Assembly: GCA_022578605.1 (NCBI GenBank)
Contig: MU394062.1
Span: 434,001-498,000 of the forward strand
Length of the DNA stretch: 64,000 nucleotides
DNA from: Camillea tinctor
Taxonomy: Eukaryota > Ascomycota > Sordariomycetes > Xylariales > Xylariaceae
Direction: 5' to 3'
The notes under the pieces are model-generated. The model was not told the origin of the DNA. It saw only the letters and a program-made list of their open reading frames with translations, and made no database searches. Position 1 is the stretch's first letter. Every line of letters starts with the position of its first letter. This document shows, in pieces, positions 22,568 through 34,553 of the stretch. The position numbers and the translations under genes were made by a program.

Positions 22568-24247
22568 TCACTCGCTATACATCCAACTTCTTTTCCAGAG
22601 CCAAAAATATCCGTAGGGCCGTTGACTGCGAGGCGAGCTATACTCCCCAATAATACCCAGGGGCGTTACCAGGCCATTCCACGTAAATCCGTGACCAGAG
22701 TATCGCTTGTGGATTTTGACAGTGCATTCTGTAGCGGAGGCATTGACGTGGCCGCGTAAGGTAAAAGGACCGATACCATCGAAACATTCCAGGGCTTCTA
22801 TCGAGTATGTATCCCCATCAGAGCCAGTCCTTCGGAAGTGAATTCGCTCCATCGGTTCGTCAACCTTCCCAGCGAGGGAAAGGCCGTAAGTATAGTACCC
22901 ATACCACTCTCCCTCGTCGAGCTTCCTAGCTATATCCCGGATTCGAGTAGTGTACCATGCCAACCAATCATCACCAGCAAAGGGAGAGAAATAACGGCCT
23001 TTATCATTCATGCTTCCCCTGAACCGAACGAAATCAGGATCAAGAATCGGAAACTGAGGCCGCAAGGAATCACGTGCTGCTGGTAACGGCACCGAGGTAC
23101 TGCTCATATTGGATATATCCCCTGACGATTGGTTGTTCTCCAAATCATCAGATTGCTGATCATTTCCACGGGCCACATTGGATGAGAAATACCAGGGGCT
23201 GATGAACTCTATTTTGCTCGGATCCAATATGTGCGTCCGGGTTGTCCGAGCCCCAGGGACAGCACCAAGACCAAATATGAGGTAGTCAGGCTGTCCATAT
23301 TGTAGGTTTCTCGCGATCAGAGTTGTCAGAAGAAGCGCATGCGTCTGCTGTCCAATCCAGGATGCCCGGAAGTTATAATAGCCGGGCCGATCTCCGATGC
23401 CGTAAATGACAGACTTGATAACAATGAGAAGGGCATCTGTGCCGGGACCAAGGGGTATTACCGGATCACCGGACTCGGTACTTTGGGCTTCTAACCTTTG
23501 CGAGTCTCCAGCCCGTAAGCCGCTCAGAGAAAGGCAAAAGGCAAACCGTAGGGGATATTCATTACCCAAGGACCGATCAATTCGGAGGTGTTGCATCGAC
23601 GAGCGATGGGAGAAAAAGATCGGACATAGACTATCCAGAATAGCAGCGATCTCTGTATTACATACCTCCGCATCTGGCGTGGGTAAGACATCGTCAGCAT
23701 GATACATGTACTTTAGGTAATAAAGCAGGAAACTTACAACCCCAGATAGGTAAGGTAGACAAAAGTCCCACCAACCCCTGTATTAGTTCTTTCGTGTCTC
23801 TTCCGAGCTCCTGAGATTCCAGGGTGGCATACATCTTCACGATCGATGCCGCGCGTGCAAGCGTTGATGTGACCACAGAGAGCCGATTCGCTGCTACGGC
23901 AAGACATGCCCATGTCCTGACGGGGCCATCATGTCGTTGACAAGGTACGCGATCACCTTCTACATAAGCCCGCATAAACGAGACCAGGGCATGTTTATCT
24001 GGAAAAGAAGGCGAGCTTGGTTCTGGTAACTATCATGCCAGTTAGCAGGGTTACAGCCATGGTCACGATGACCCGGAGTTCAGGTTCGTCATACATAGGC
24101 CTCGAAGGATTGCTGAAAGACAGCAGGGTCGTCACAAGCGAGTTGGAAACGCCGACATGTCCGGCTCAGAGCCAGGATATCTAATGCGGGACAACATCCA
24201 GCAATAAGCTGAATGATCTCAACAGGGAGGTCAACCAAGTAAACCAT
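22568..24247 (-). CDS. F-box protein with a conserved fungal C-terminal domain of unknown function
   Basis: Three exons: 24095-24247, 23738-24029 and 22568-23673, total 516 residues. The first intron runs from a GTATGA donor through a CTAAC branch to an ATAG acceptor. The second has GTAAGT, TGCTGAC and CCAG. The N-terminus is an F-box: YLVDLPVEIIQLIAGCCPAL, then LALSRTCRRFQLACDD (residues 3-40). F-box proteins bind Skp1 and bring substrates to SCF ubiquitin ligases. The middle is helical and the second half is not a known repeat. The C-terminus has a beta-rich pattern, FTLRGHVNASATECTVKIHK, then GLVTPLGIIGEYSS and a tryptophan-rich end (YGYFWLWKRSW), seen in many uncharacterised ascomycete proteins. 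It may be the substrate-binding part. If only the last exon were read, an internal methionine would hide the F-box. Confidence 0.85.
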
Positions 24248-25023
24248 ACTTCACGATACACGAGGTAACGTTTGGGGACAGAATCAGATTCAATTTGTGC
24301 GACTATGTGTATTAGGTATTACAAAGGTAGGTTATGTATTACACAGGTAATCCAATGGGAGGGAATATGAAGGATTGGAGTAAGTTGAAAACGTGTCGCA
24401 TCAAAAAAAGGCAGCATCCGTTCCCCGCCACTTATCATAGGGTAAAGATTGGAGAGAGAGAGGATTTCACGTCATGGGTTACGGGTTATGTGATGAAGAT
24501 CGTCCTCTTTTGCCAGTTGGGGACAGGTGCATGGTTGGGATAGGCCTGCTTTAAAGGTATCCTGCAACTACCTAACTAGGTACGTAGGCAGCTAGGTTAC
24601 ATGCCTCCCGCTATATTGGTACCTAAGATCCTTTTTAAACTTTGCTCCTGGCTAACCGTTTCACAAGCTAAATAGAGCACTAAAAGGTGACCTACCTTAA
24701 GCTATCCCGTACTTCCATGTTTAGCATCCTTCTTCCCTTTTTCTCTTTTACTTTTAAGACAGGCAGAAAGAATTAACATCAACAAGACAATTAGAGAGGA
24801 CCAACATGCCTCTAATCAAAATATATGCATATAATCTAATGCCGACGAAGACAGTCTAGTTTGAAGAATAAAATGTTTTGCCTAATTACAATTAAAAAAA
24901 ACCCCATCTCCAGATTGTTCGAAAAGCTTCAAGTGACAACACCCCACCGAACCCTCCCAGCCGTCTCCTGTCTTTCTATCCTCTCTCCCTCTCCCTCTCT
25001 CCTTGCTTACTTCCCAGCAGCAA
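24248..25023. other. Intergenic between the F-box and SRR1-like genes
   Basis: Contains the promoter of the F-box gene on one side and the 3' flank of the SRR1-like gene on the other. A CT-rich tract lies at 24975-25005. No gene is supported. Confidence 0.5.
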
Positions 25024-26471
25024 TCAAACCCAATCAGGCTCGGGAGGAGCGGGCACGAAGTCGTCGTAGCTCCTCTCCGACCCCGCTATCGAGTCGTTGT
25101 CACCGTCGTCATCGTCGTCATCCGCGTCTGGGTCCGGGTCCGCGTTCTTCTTGTCACCCCTCTTGGGGTGGACTTCCCTCCACATGACCTGGAGGCCGGG
25201 GCTCCAAGACCTAAAGTTGCGGTCGTCGGCCTCTCGCACGAATATCGACTCGTTGTAGTAGTCCTGCCACATTTCCCTGGTCCGCGGCGACTCGGCGAAC
25301 TTCAAGGCGTCCCTACACAGCAACATGGATTAGCGAGGTGAGCAAAATTCTACTTTTTCCTTTTCCTTTTCCTTTTCCTTTTCCTTTTCCTTTTCCTTTT
25401 CCTTTTTCTGGTTCTGGACTCTCCTTCTCTCTCTCTCTCCAGAATGTGTGGGCATATTGAGAGCGTGGTGGGATGGGCGTGTCTCTTATCGGAAAAGGGG
25501 AGGGAAGGGGACTAAAGGAGGGGGGAGTGGGAAGTTGATACATACCTTTCTATGAACCGATTCTCCGGTGTGTCCGGAATAATGGCGTTCGTGATGATCA
25601 TCAGGGGCCGCGCCAGGTCCGCGATCATCTGCTTGATGGGCTGGGGTAGGTAGATGGATACCACGATGCTGTTGTTGTCGATCTCGAGGTACCCGCTCAC
25701 GAGCCCGGGCGTGTCTATGACCCCAAAGCCGTGTATGCGCAGGCAGTCCTTGGTAATCTCGGAGTAGCCCGGGTCCTGCGTGAGCTTGCGCACGTTGGTG
25801 CCGAACCGCTCCGAGATCATGTCGGCGATGGTCGTGATCATGGCGTGCTGCATCATGCGGGGCTGGATGTCGTTGCTCGGCTCGCCCAGCGCGAAGCACA
25901 CGATCTTGTTGATCTTGGCCCACTGCGCCGGCACGATCTCAAACGCCCGCGCCAGCCGCTGCTGCAGCCGCTGGCACGACTTGGAGTTCTCCCACTCCAT
26001 CGTCGCCCCCTGGAACGCGCTGTGCCACCGCGAGTACGTCCGGTCTGTCGTCGACATGCCGTTCAGCCCTAGCGCAGGCACCGCCTGGTTCCCGTTCACG
26101 TGCCGCGCGATGTCGTCGGGCTGGGGTACGCCCCCGGGCTTGTCCCACTGGCTCTGCTGCCGGTAGATCGACGTCACGGCGTACGAGCAGTACGGGAACG
26201 GCCGCGACGTCATGGTGTCCTGCACCATCTCCTGGTACGTGAAGAAGTCGACTAGCCTCATGGCCCCGGGACGCGGCTGGACGCCCTGCGTCGTGGTATT
26301 TCCATCGATCCGGTTGAGCGTGAAGACGTTCGTTTCGGGATCCCGAAGCTGGTCCTCAATGTCCCGGATGTGAGCCTTGGTGTACAGAGGTACTCCCTCA
26401 TCGTAGAGCTGCTTGCAATTCTGATGTGCTTCTAGCATGGACTCCCCCGCTGGGTTCTGAATAGCCGCCAT
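25024..26471 (-). CDS. SRR1-like domain protein
   Basis: Two exons, 25546-26471 and 25024-25312, total 404 residues; the join (donor GTATGT, acceptor GTAG) gives RFIERDALKFAESPRT. The SRR1-like domain covers the middle and second half: INKIVCFALGEPS (start of the domain), MMQHAMITTIADMI, the QDPGYSEITKDCLRIHGFGV segment and IADLARPLMIITNAI. SRR1 proteins are named after an Arabidopsis light-signalling and clock mutant; fungal homologues are mostly uncharacterised. The N-terminal 180 residues are fungal-specific and include LVDFFTYQEMVQDTM. The C-terminus is very acidic (an aspartate run near residues 370-385), which could bind basic partners. The single intron consists largely of a CCTTTT tandem repeat, listed separately. 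Confidence 0.88.
25353..25406. repeat. (CCTTTT)n hexanucleotide array inside an intron
   Basis: About nine units of CCTTTT on the plus strand (AAAAGG on the coding strand), lying wholly inside the 233 bp intron of the SRR1-like gene (25313-25545). On the coding strand this is a purine tract with no polypyrimidine signal, so it is not the acceptor tract. Confidence 0.9.
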
Positions 26472-29400
26472 GGTGAATATCTAGTTGCTACGGATTGATT
26501 ATATTATTTCCCTTACCGTTTACCTCTTCTCCTGACTTGCACCCGCCGAACGCTCGAGTTGTCCCACAGGTGCCATTTTGAGAGTCATTGCCCATGACGA
26601 TGCTTTGTCTCTCCTAGTATCCGGAACCGGGAACATGTCCGCATGGGGGAAAGGGCGCTATACGAGTTAAAGGTCTACGAGCTTCCCTTTTCTTTGTTAT
26701 ATAAACAATGGTGTATAAAGATGCGATTCTGTACGACTAGCCGAATGTTTTACAAGAGATAAGCCGTATTGACAGTGAGAGAAGATCAATATATTTCCTA
26801 CAATCTTGTTACTGGAGACTACAAAGAAACCATACAGGACAACCCCAACGTGCGTTTTAATATGGGATATTTATCCACGATGGTATATATCACATTGCTC
26901 ACCTAGGTAATTATGTACTTATGTTATGTTTCCTCTAGGATGAAAAAAAAAATCCAAAAAAATCGAGCATGATAACTCTAAGCCTGTGATCACACTCAAG
27001 TTATAATTCAAGAAATGCGGCTTAACTTCAGTCACCACTGCTCGACTATCTTTTTCGACTCAATCTAGTGCATTCATTTCGTATTTAAACTTCTATTGAA
27101 ACATTACATCTTTACCTCCATCTACTCTCTGCATGTATTGTAAACAGTTATGAGTGAATTCACAGGCGACTTTTCGTTGGTTCGGGTTCGGATTCGGATT
27201 CGACAAGAAAGCAAAGCACACAAGGCGAAGGGACCCGTGTGCGCGAAGGCATACGAGGCAACACGTTTTTACGACGATACGTCTACGAGCTAATTCGGCG
27301 AGATACTACCTACTGGGTTTTGTTCAGCAAGTTCAACTTAGCGAGGTTCGATGTTTAATCTCGGGTCCCATTATACGATATTAGTGCCCCCCCATATTCT
27401 CATTTTATAACTATCAAGTAAGTCATGTATTATTACGCCGGCGCAACCCAATCCGTGTCTATTTGATTGTTCGGATAATGTAATGAAATTTAACTTCAAG
27501 CCTCACTTCCGGACTAGTATATGATGATCATTTACCTAGGTAATGCATTGTTCTTGATCTTGTCGTTGCAAGGCTCCTGAGCCTGTTTTGTCCTAAGAGC
27601 CTCAAAATCATCATTACCTATGTGTGCTGGAGATCACTTGACTACTCTATATTTTACATCTAATTTTTATTGTACTCCATGGCCATATGCATACTACCTA
27701 CATGCGAGCAATTGGACATCCTTATGACTGTGGCAGTGCCTCGTGTGCAAGTAGGCACGGATAATTAGGTAGTACTAGTAAATTGTTCTTCATATGGAAA
27801 TTTGATGCCAAGGCCTATTTATAGCTTGTATGTAGCAGCCCCGAACGCAAAAAGGTCCCGAATCGGAGTACATGGACAACTGTTATTCCCGAGAACGGGG
27901 AGCTCGGGCGCTTAGAAGGAGACGACGGGTAGCCATGCCGGGTAATGTGTTGCGAGCTTTTAGTGCCGGCGGCATATAAGCACCATAACTCGGCGACATG
28001 GAGAGACCTAAACCGCGCATTTGGGCTGGCAAAAAAAAAACCGACAATTCACACGTCGCCTAACATTACAGGGCTGACGGAGATCCTAGCCGGTGGCTTT
28101 CAAAGTCCAGGTCAGTCAGTACATGTCAGGCTTTTCTTTACCTTAACCCCCCCCGAAATGGTGGCTGTATCTTGCCACGGGTTCCTTGCGGACAGAAGGG
28201 ACTTATACCTGCAGAATCTAGCCTACCAGCCTACCTATGTATAGACTAGTAAGAAGTAGGTATAGGAATAGCAGTAGTGATTATGATAGTGATAGTATTT
28301 TCTCACCCGCAGGACGCCAGGGACGGAATTGCCCCTGAAATAAGTAAAAATGTCTGTAGAGGTGTTTGTGACTCATGATTGCATCTTTTCTTCCCTTTCC
28401 CTCTCTCTCTTCTCTATTCACATGCACGTACATATAGTATCAAACAACAACCTCCAAGGATGGTGCATCAAGGAATGCATATACACTACATACATGTATG
28501 CAACTTGGTGCCTGACGAGGAAAGAGGAAGAGGCAAAGGAGGGGTGACGTGGTCAAGACCGAGCACGATAAAATAACCTGAAGAGGCAAAGCGCTTGGAA
28601 GTTATTGAAATGTGTTTGGTACTTCTGTAAATGATTATTAGTGTATTTGTGGTAAAGTCTTATAATATGTATGGTCAATACCTAGGCAGTATTACTTTAC
28701 ATATACCAATTGAGATGCATGTGATGTCATTTATATAGAGAGGGGTAGAAGATTCACATGGATCTTACAGCCAAGTATGGCTCTTCATAGGGCTGCCGAA
28801 TTTTTTAAAAATGGAGATATATGTAGCTCACTTTGAAGTCGTATTCTTCTTTTTTCCTCTTCACACGTGCCATATCTTTGGTAGGTAAGTAGATCAATAG
28901 TGGCTACTTTTTTGAGGGGACAGGATTCAACATTGAAGTCTAGAATTCAAGTAAGGAATGGAACAAACAACTAATTGGACCTGCACGTGAATGCAATTGA
29001 AATAGAAACTAAGTAAGATAAGGAAAAACAAGAGGTTGGGAGATAAGTGAGTATATATTGTTTCGGTATTGTTGTTATAATCAAGTTTCCTATAGGTTCA
29101 TCTACTAGGATCAATCTGTAAGAAAAAAAAAAGAGACGGGAAAAAAAAAGAAGAAAGAATACATGTAGGTAGGTACCTATATAAAAAAAAAACAATAACG
29201 AAGAAAGCATATTGGTTGAGAACTGGAACGACTTGGCTGCTGACTTACACGTGTCACACCAGTAAAAAAGGCCTATAGACGAACGATTGGAATTCAACTA
29301 ACATACGTTACCTTTTTCTCGTGCAGCCTCACGGTAAGACACCCAATGGTTTCACTTCCCAGTAAAAACAAACAGTTGAACTTACACTTACACACTACAT

Positions 29401-29802
29401 GTACCTACCTAAACGACTTAGCACCCATACTTGGTCAACATTCTGACGTAAAGCAAGTTAACAAGTCATCATAAATAATGTACCTACCTGGGTTCTAAAA
29501 GAATGGAATCGGATCGGGACTTGACATGTTGTCTTGTTCTGTTTAGTTGTAGTGTACGCATGAGACGATTCCATATGTGAAATTATGTATTTGCATTACC
29601 TTTTTTCATGCAGCAAGGTACCATTCCATCACGATTACCGCGTCCATATTCTGGATATGTACAAGTGTTTACCCTAGCCCAGCCTACTAGGTTTAGTTTA
29701 TAGCAATTAGAGATGTGCCGAGACAAGCTGGATAGATAAATTAGTGAGGTAGCACTACACTATAGGTAGCACAGGGTAGCACACTGCTTGCAGTAACAGC
29801 CT

Positions 29803-29836
29803 ATGGATGGATGGATGGATGGATGTATGTATGTAC
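29803..29836. repeat. (ATGG)n then (ATGT)n microsatellite
   Basis: About five ATGG units pass directly into three ATGT units, as if one base of the unit changed and the variant then spread. Confidence 0.85.
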
Positions 29837-30744
29837 TAACCTACACCTATCTTACCGACTTGGAGACGTATGCCTATACCTATACCTACCTAGGTATCAA
29901 TAACTACATACACACCCACTAACCTTAGATAGATACGTACCTTACCTTATTCTAGATCGACCACCGGAGAAAAAAAAACAAAAAGAACAAAAAAGACAAG
30001 TTGACGATAAAAAAGGTGCGGGGGAGCTGCTGCAGATGCGATGACATGACCTGATATGACCAGCATGAATTATTTTGGGGGTCGTTCCAAGGCAGTGGAC
30101 GGCTACGGCGATTAATTAAGGAGGGACAGCGAGGGCAAAGGACACCAGGTGGTCAACTAGTCAACTCAAAGGGGGAGTTCCGAGGACTTGGTGGGTTGCC
30201 AGTTGGGTCAGGTTAGTGGAGTTTATGGAGTTTTTTAGTGGATTTCTTGCCAACTTAGGCATCGGCTAGGACACAACAAGATTAGTGGGGCCAGCTAAAC
30301 CCCTACCTAGCTAAACCCCTAGTTAAACCCATGAACATTTTAAACTAACTCAAGGCCGATTATTGTGCGGCCTACTATTGTGTGCTCTAGCGCATCCAAG
30401 CCAGACCAAGCCAGACGCGGGCTGCGCCACAACCAATTAAAAGCCCGGAAACAACAAAAAGCTACCCCACCTTTAGTGCCCCATTTATCTTCTCTCTCTT
30501 TTCGTTTCAATGTTAATGTTCTTCATCTCAAATCGAAAACCCGCAAATCGCGACCCTTCACCATCACAGCTTCGGCTCAATACATTTGAACATTTTCTTT
30601 CACCGCATATCCTCACCTAACCTAATGAGAAGTTTGGAATAGGCGCTGAATTCCGTCTTCCGTCCTCCGTCCTTTTTTTTTTCCTTTTTTTTTTTCTGCA
30701 GTGTCTTTTCTTTTCTCTCACCCCTCCCCCCCCTTCTTCCGAAC

Positions 30745-30840
30745 GAGGCTTGCACATACATACATACGTACCATACATACAACATATACGCATTCACACA
30801 CCACATACACCACACACACCACACACACGTACACGTATAC
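30745..30840. repeat. CA/CATA-rich low-complexity tract
   Basis: Irregular repeats of CATA, CACA and CACAC over about 95 bases, some 300 bases upstream of the start codon at 31140, in the probable promoter or leader. Confidence 0.7.
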
Positions 30841-31139
30841 AACCACAACCTAGACACTGTACACTACACATACCGCCCATACATAATTTTCCCTCTCCCT
30901 TGTCGCTGGACCCTCCCATATCCCCGTATTGCGCGCGTCTCGCATCAACAATGTCTTGCTTTCAGATCGTCCAGCTGCAGCTACCCGCTTGACCTCCATC
31001 CGGCCAACACAGTCTTTTCTCTCTATCTTTTTTTTCCTTGTTTCTCTTACACTATTTTTTTTCTTACTCTCCCTTGGCCCCATCTGCCATCCCCTCCCTT
31101 TCTTATACCTAGTCACCGCCGCCGGGGCTCCCCCAGATA

Positions 31140-34100
31140 ATGGATCGCGAAGAGCCCCGGAATTCGGGTGTTCTTTCTGCAAAACCAGACAGCAGAAGAA
31201 ACTCGATCCAGCCCTCGGCGGACCGGTTGTCACCAGATAAGCTCGCAGTTGCTACCGATTTCAAGGAGAACAGTAGCGTTGTGTCCGATCCCGACTCGAC
31301 GAGCGGCCGATCGAGCAAGACGAGCCACCGAGGAGGTACCCCTAAACCCTCTCTCATCGCGCGTCCCATCCCGAGTCCACGTCCGAGTCCCAGTCCGAGC
31401 CCGAGCCCCAGGTTCAATCGAAGCGTTAGTGGCAGCTCCAATTTGGGTTCCTCGAGATCGCCTCATACACCGCGCGATACACGCATCCCGCGCCCCAAGT
31501 CTACCATTCCTACTTCAACCCCCAACGCCAGCACTACGCCTACTACTACCCCTAATCTGGTCAAACGGATTACCTCGGGTTCGCGAACCAGCTCGCAGAA
31601 AGGGTTATCTCCTGAGGACATGCGACAGCCTATGGACATGAAGGCAGCTTTCAAGCTGGCCCAGGAGCAGGAGCCCCGTAGCCAGCCCCATAGCCAGCCC
31701 CATAGCCGACCTGAGTCTTCTCTTAGTATGCGACAAGCTTACAATATGGCTGCCGCCGAAGCCAACGGCCGCGGCGGCATTGATGCTTCACCTAGTCCCG
31801 CGCCACGCAACGACCGCCGCGACTCGAGCATTCCACGGCCCCGGAGCACTCTTCTGAGCGGACGGCATAGCGACCTAGGTCACCATCTTCAGCAATTCGA
31901 CCGCAATCACCAGCTCACCGGAGGCGGCGGAGCTCTCAATGGCTTGTTCACCAAGATCCGGGGTGGCGCCAAGACGGCTGAGGGCAATCGCTCTGTTTCT
32001 AGAAAGACCAGCACCAGCAGCATTGGCAGTCGCCCCGAAGGTCGTAGAACTAGCTTCTGGGGGCTTAGTCCTAGAAACAAGGAGAACTCCAAGTCGGCAG
32101 GAACCACTCCCAAGGGACGAGCCGTCAGTCGCGCCAGCTCTGAAGCTGCCATTGAGGACCTGCGCGTGCCTTCTCTCGACTATGAATCTGCCAGTGAGGG
32201 TCGATCTTCACCAATGATGACACCTACCCATCCCTCGCCCGACAAGAGCTACAATTGGCACCTGGATGCTGACTTTACCGCTGGAGAACTGCAAGTTTCC
32301 GAGAGCCCCCGAGTGCGCGTTGACAAGCCGACTGAGGGATCTAACAACGTGACGCCCGACAAGTCCGATAAGTCTGTTAAGTCCGACAAATCAGACAGGT
32401 CCGGTTCGCCGCCGCCCGGTATGCCCTACTTTCGTCGAATCAATATCCGTCTAGAGCAGATCAAAGAGAGAGAGGCGAAGGCTGCGCTCGAGGCCGCCAA
32501 CCAGAACCCCAAGAAAGGCAACAGCAAGCTGGACGAGATACGAGCACGCGAGATGGAAGCCGAATCTAAAAAGGCACTGGCTTGGAGTAGACTATACGAC
32601 ATTAGAGTGCAAAACGGTGAAGCCCGCTCCAACTCACCCGAAGCTTCAAAGAGCCCCAAGGAGGATCTGCGTGGTGGACCGCCACAATTTCTTAAGAGAC
32701 GTTCTATGGGTGGATCGACGGAACTCAATAAGAACGAGCGTCTGGAGATCCCCAGGAGCAACCCAGACCCCAAGGTAAAGGAGGAAATGCCTTACGATGC
32801 CGCTGCCAGGGATCCGAATAGAATCAAGCGTAGCGGTACCTCAGCCTCTGAAACCAGAGCCGATGTCCCGCAACGGCGAGATGAAGACAACGACTCACAC
32901 GATCTACTGAGACGTCTTGCTCGTGCAACTAGTTCCAGCCCTCTGATAGAGAAGACGGAGAAAACTGAGAAGGTCGACCGGCTCACGCGTTCTGAAGAGC
33001 TGCCGCCCAAACCCTCGTTTGAACCTAGGAATAGTAGCCGTCGCCGGCACTCGACATGGGAAGACCGGAGGTCTCGAAACTTGGAATCTAAGAGCTCCAA
33101 GGAGGAACCAATGGCCGAGTCCTCAGGCTTACGAAAAGTCAAGTCTAATGATTCGATCCGAGAGAAACGAGGAAGCCGGCCAATGTCCGAAGTAGATCCT
33201 ACCGATCGCATCGAAGCCGAGATGAAGCTCTTCTCAGCGAATCCATCGGAGGGGGGCTCTAAGAGAGCCACCTCCCCAATCCCAACGGAGCCGGCGGAAG
33301 AAGTGACGCCACGTCCGCCTAAGGTCGACCCTAGAACGCTTCCTACGCCCCGCATAACCGGTGCATACTTCGACACGCCTTTGACGGTCAAGATGGAAGG
33401 AAAAGAAAACTTCCTCAAAGAAACGGACCTTTCAGGTCTCCAGCAAGCGGCAGATATAATGCCTGGTGCTCACGGTCGAAATTCTAGTTGGTCTCACGCG
33501 AAACCGGACGTCGGAAACCCGACCAGAGATAGGACGAAGACTTCGGACCGATCCAAGCCAAGATCATCTTCCGCCCCCTCAGCGCCACGCCGGGCACGAT
33601 CTCGATCTCGGTCACGACGGCGTCGGCCTCTAATCAACACAGCGAAACCGGTCTCGGTGAAGGACGATATTCGCGCGATTCTACGCATGAATCAGATTGA
33701 CGATTCCACTCTGGAGGACTTCGACTCGATTCTCAACAAACACGAGATGACCGACGAAGAACTAGAAAGAATGGTGAACGACTCTGCATTCAAGGCGGAG
33801 GAAGATCTTGATTTTACGGGAATGACGGACCGCGAACGCGAACTGGAGACTTACGACAGGATGAGCAAAACGCTCAAGACCGGCCTACTCGGTATTCGCT
33901 CGGCCAAGAGAGGAATTGAGCGTCTAGAAGACAAGGTAACCCATGCCGAACACAAGGAAGACCCAACCCAAGCACAGGCTTCTATTCCTGCTTCTGCCCA
34001 GAAGACCGTAGTCCGAACTATTACTAAAACGGCCAAGCCTACGGCACATACTATCAAGATCCCCCTGCTATATCAAAGGAGTCCGAATTTCAGGTTCACG

Positions 34101-34553
34101 CCTTTCGGCCTCCTTACCTTCCTTTTCGTTGTTTGGTACACCCTCGAATCGGTTTTCTGCTATCTGTACGCCGCGCCTCAGTACAATTGCTTGCCCACGA
34201 TGCAGTGCGACTGGTCACCGAACGAGCCGTATTTCCCTTACACGATGCCGTTTATGTTGGATGAGTGGGCTACCGGAGGTAAAGGACGAGCGGCTGCGTG
34301 GCGCATTGGTGAAGAGGTGGGAGATGCGATGGCCGATATCTCCGACTGGATCACGAACACCGATTTCACCCAGTTTGACCAGAGGTATATGAATGTTTGG
34401 GAGCGCAAGAGACACAGGCGACGACTGCGAAAGCACGGCATGATTCCAAAGTGGACCGAACCTCCGAACTACAAGGCCCGGTACGTGCATTTGGCAACGG
34501 GAGAAGACGACGACATGCTGCGCACCCATGGGAGGGCTCGACAGTCATCCTAA
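31140..34553 (+). CDS. Large disordered protein with a C-terminal membrane-associated domain, unknown function
   Basis: Intronless, 1137 residues. Residues 1 to about 810 are Ser/Pro/Arg-rich and predicted disordered, with runs such as PRPSPSPSPSPRFN, many S-P and R-x-x-S sites, and DKSDKSVKSDKSDRSG. A charged helical piece (about 435-490, RLEQIKEREAKAALEAANQN) and an SR-like tract RRARSRSRSRRRRP (about 815-830) follow. Then come ordered segments: DDIRAILRMNQIDDSTLEDF, DEELERMVND and a helix LLGIRSAKRGIERLEDKV. A hydrophobic stretch FGLLTFLFVVWYTLESVFCYL (about 988-1010) is probably a single membrane span. The last 110 residues are rich in W, Y and P and end in a basic segment (WERKRHRRRLRKHGMIPKW). 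This layout recurs in ascomycete proteins of unknown function. A membrane-anchored scaffold regulated by phosphorylation is possible. Start: ATG in TAATGG, after a long CT-rich leader. Confidence 0.88.
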   Translation: MDREEPRNSGVLSAKPDSRRNSIQPSADRLSPDKLAVATDFKENSSVVSDPDSTSGRSSKTSHRGGTPKPSLIARPIPSPRPSPSPSPSPRFNRSVSGSSNLGSSRSPHTPRDTRIPRPKSTIPTSTPNASTTPTTTPNLVKRITSGSRTSSQKGLSPEDMRQPMDMKAAFKLAQEQEPRSQPHSQPHSRPESSLSMRQAYNMAAAEANGRGGIDASPSPAPRNDRRDSSIPRPRSTLLSGRHSDLGHHLQQFDRNHQLTGGGGALNGLFTKIRGGAKTAEGNRSVSRKTSTSSIGSRPEGRRTSFWGLSPRNKENSKSAGTTPKGRAVSRASSEAAIEDLRVPSLDYESASEGRSSPMMTPTHPSPDKSYNWHLDADFTAGELQVSESPRVRVDKPTEGSNNVTPDKSDKSVKSDKSDRSGSPPPGMPYFRRINIRLEQIKEREAKAALEAANQNPKKGNSKLDEIRAREMEAESKKALAWSRLYDIRVQNGEARSNSPEASKSPKEDLRGGPPQFLKRRSMGGSTELNKNERLEIPRSNPDPKVKEEMPYDAAARDPNRIKRSGTSASETRADVPQRRDEDNDSHDLLRRLARATSSSPLIEKTEKTEKVDRLTRSEELPPKPSFEPRNSSRRRHSTWEDRRSRNLESKSSKEEPMAESSGLRKVKSNDSIREKRGSRPMSEVDPTDRIEAEMKLFSANPSEGGSKRATSPIPTEPAEEVTPRPPKVDPRTLPTPRITGAYFDTPLTVKMEGKENFLKETDLSGLQQAADIMPGAHGRNSSWSHAKPDVGNPTRDRTKTSDRSKPRSSSAPSAPRRARSRSRSRRRRPLINTAKPVSVKDDIRAILRMNQIDDSTLEDFDSILNKHEMTDEELERMVNDSAFKAEEDLDFTGMTDRERELETYDRMSKTLKTGLLGIRSAKRGIERLEDKVTHAEHKEDPTQAQASIPASAQKTVVRTITKTAKPTAHTIKIPLLYQRSPNFRFTPFGLLTFLFVVWYTLESVFCYLYAAPQYNCLPTMQCDWSPNEPYFPYTMPFMLDEWATGGKGRAAAWRIGEEVGDAMADISDWITNTDFTQFDQRYMNVWERKRHRRRLRKHGMIPKWTEPPNYKARYVHLATGEDDDMLRTHGRARQSS

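Larger units (their letters stand above)
26472..31139. other. Long gene-free gap (4.7 kb)
   Basis: No gene, RNA or transposon is supported. It holds simple repeats (ATGG/ATGT near 29803-29836; CA/CATA-rich DNA at 30745-30840), several A-runs near 29120-29200, and the decamer TACCTAGGTA at 27533 and 29887. From about 30480 the plus strand becomes pyrimidine-rich, which looks like a long promoter/leader of the gene at 31140. Confidence 0.5.

Noticed and set aside
30290..30335. CTAAACCCCTA repeats resembling telomere sequence
   Set aside because: Only three irregular copies, not TTAGGG arrays, and the surroundings are ordinary intergenic DNA.
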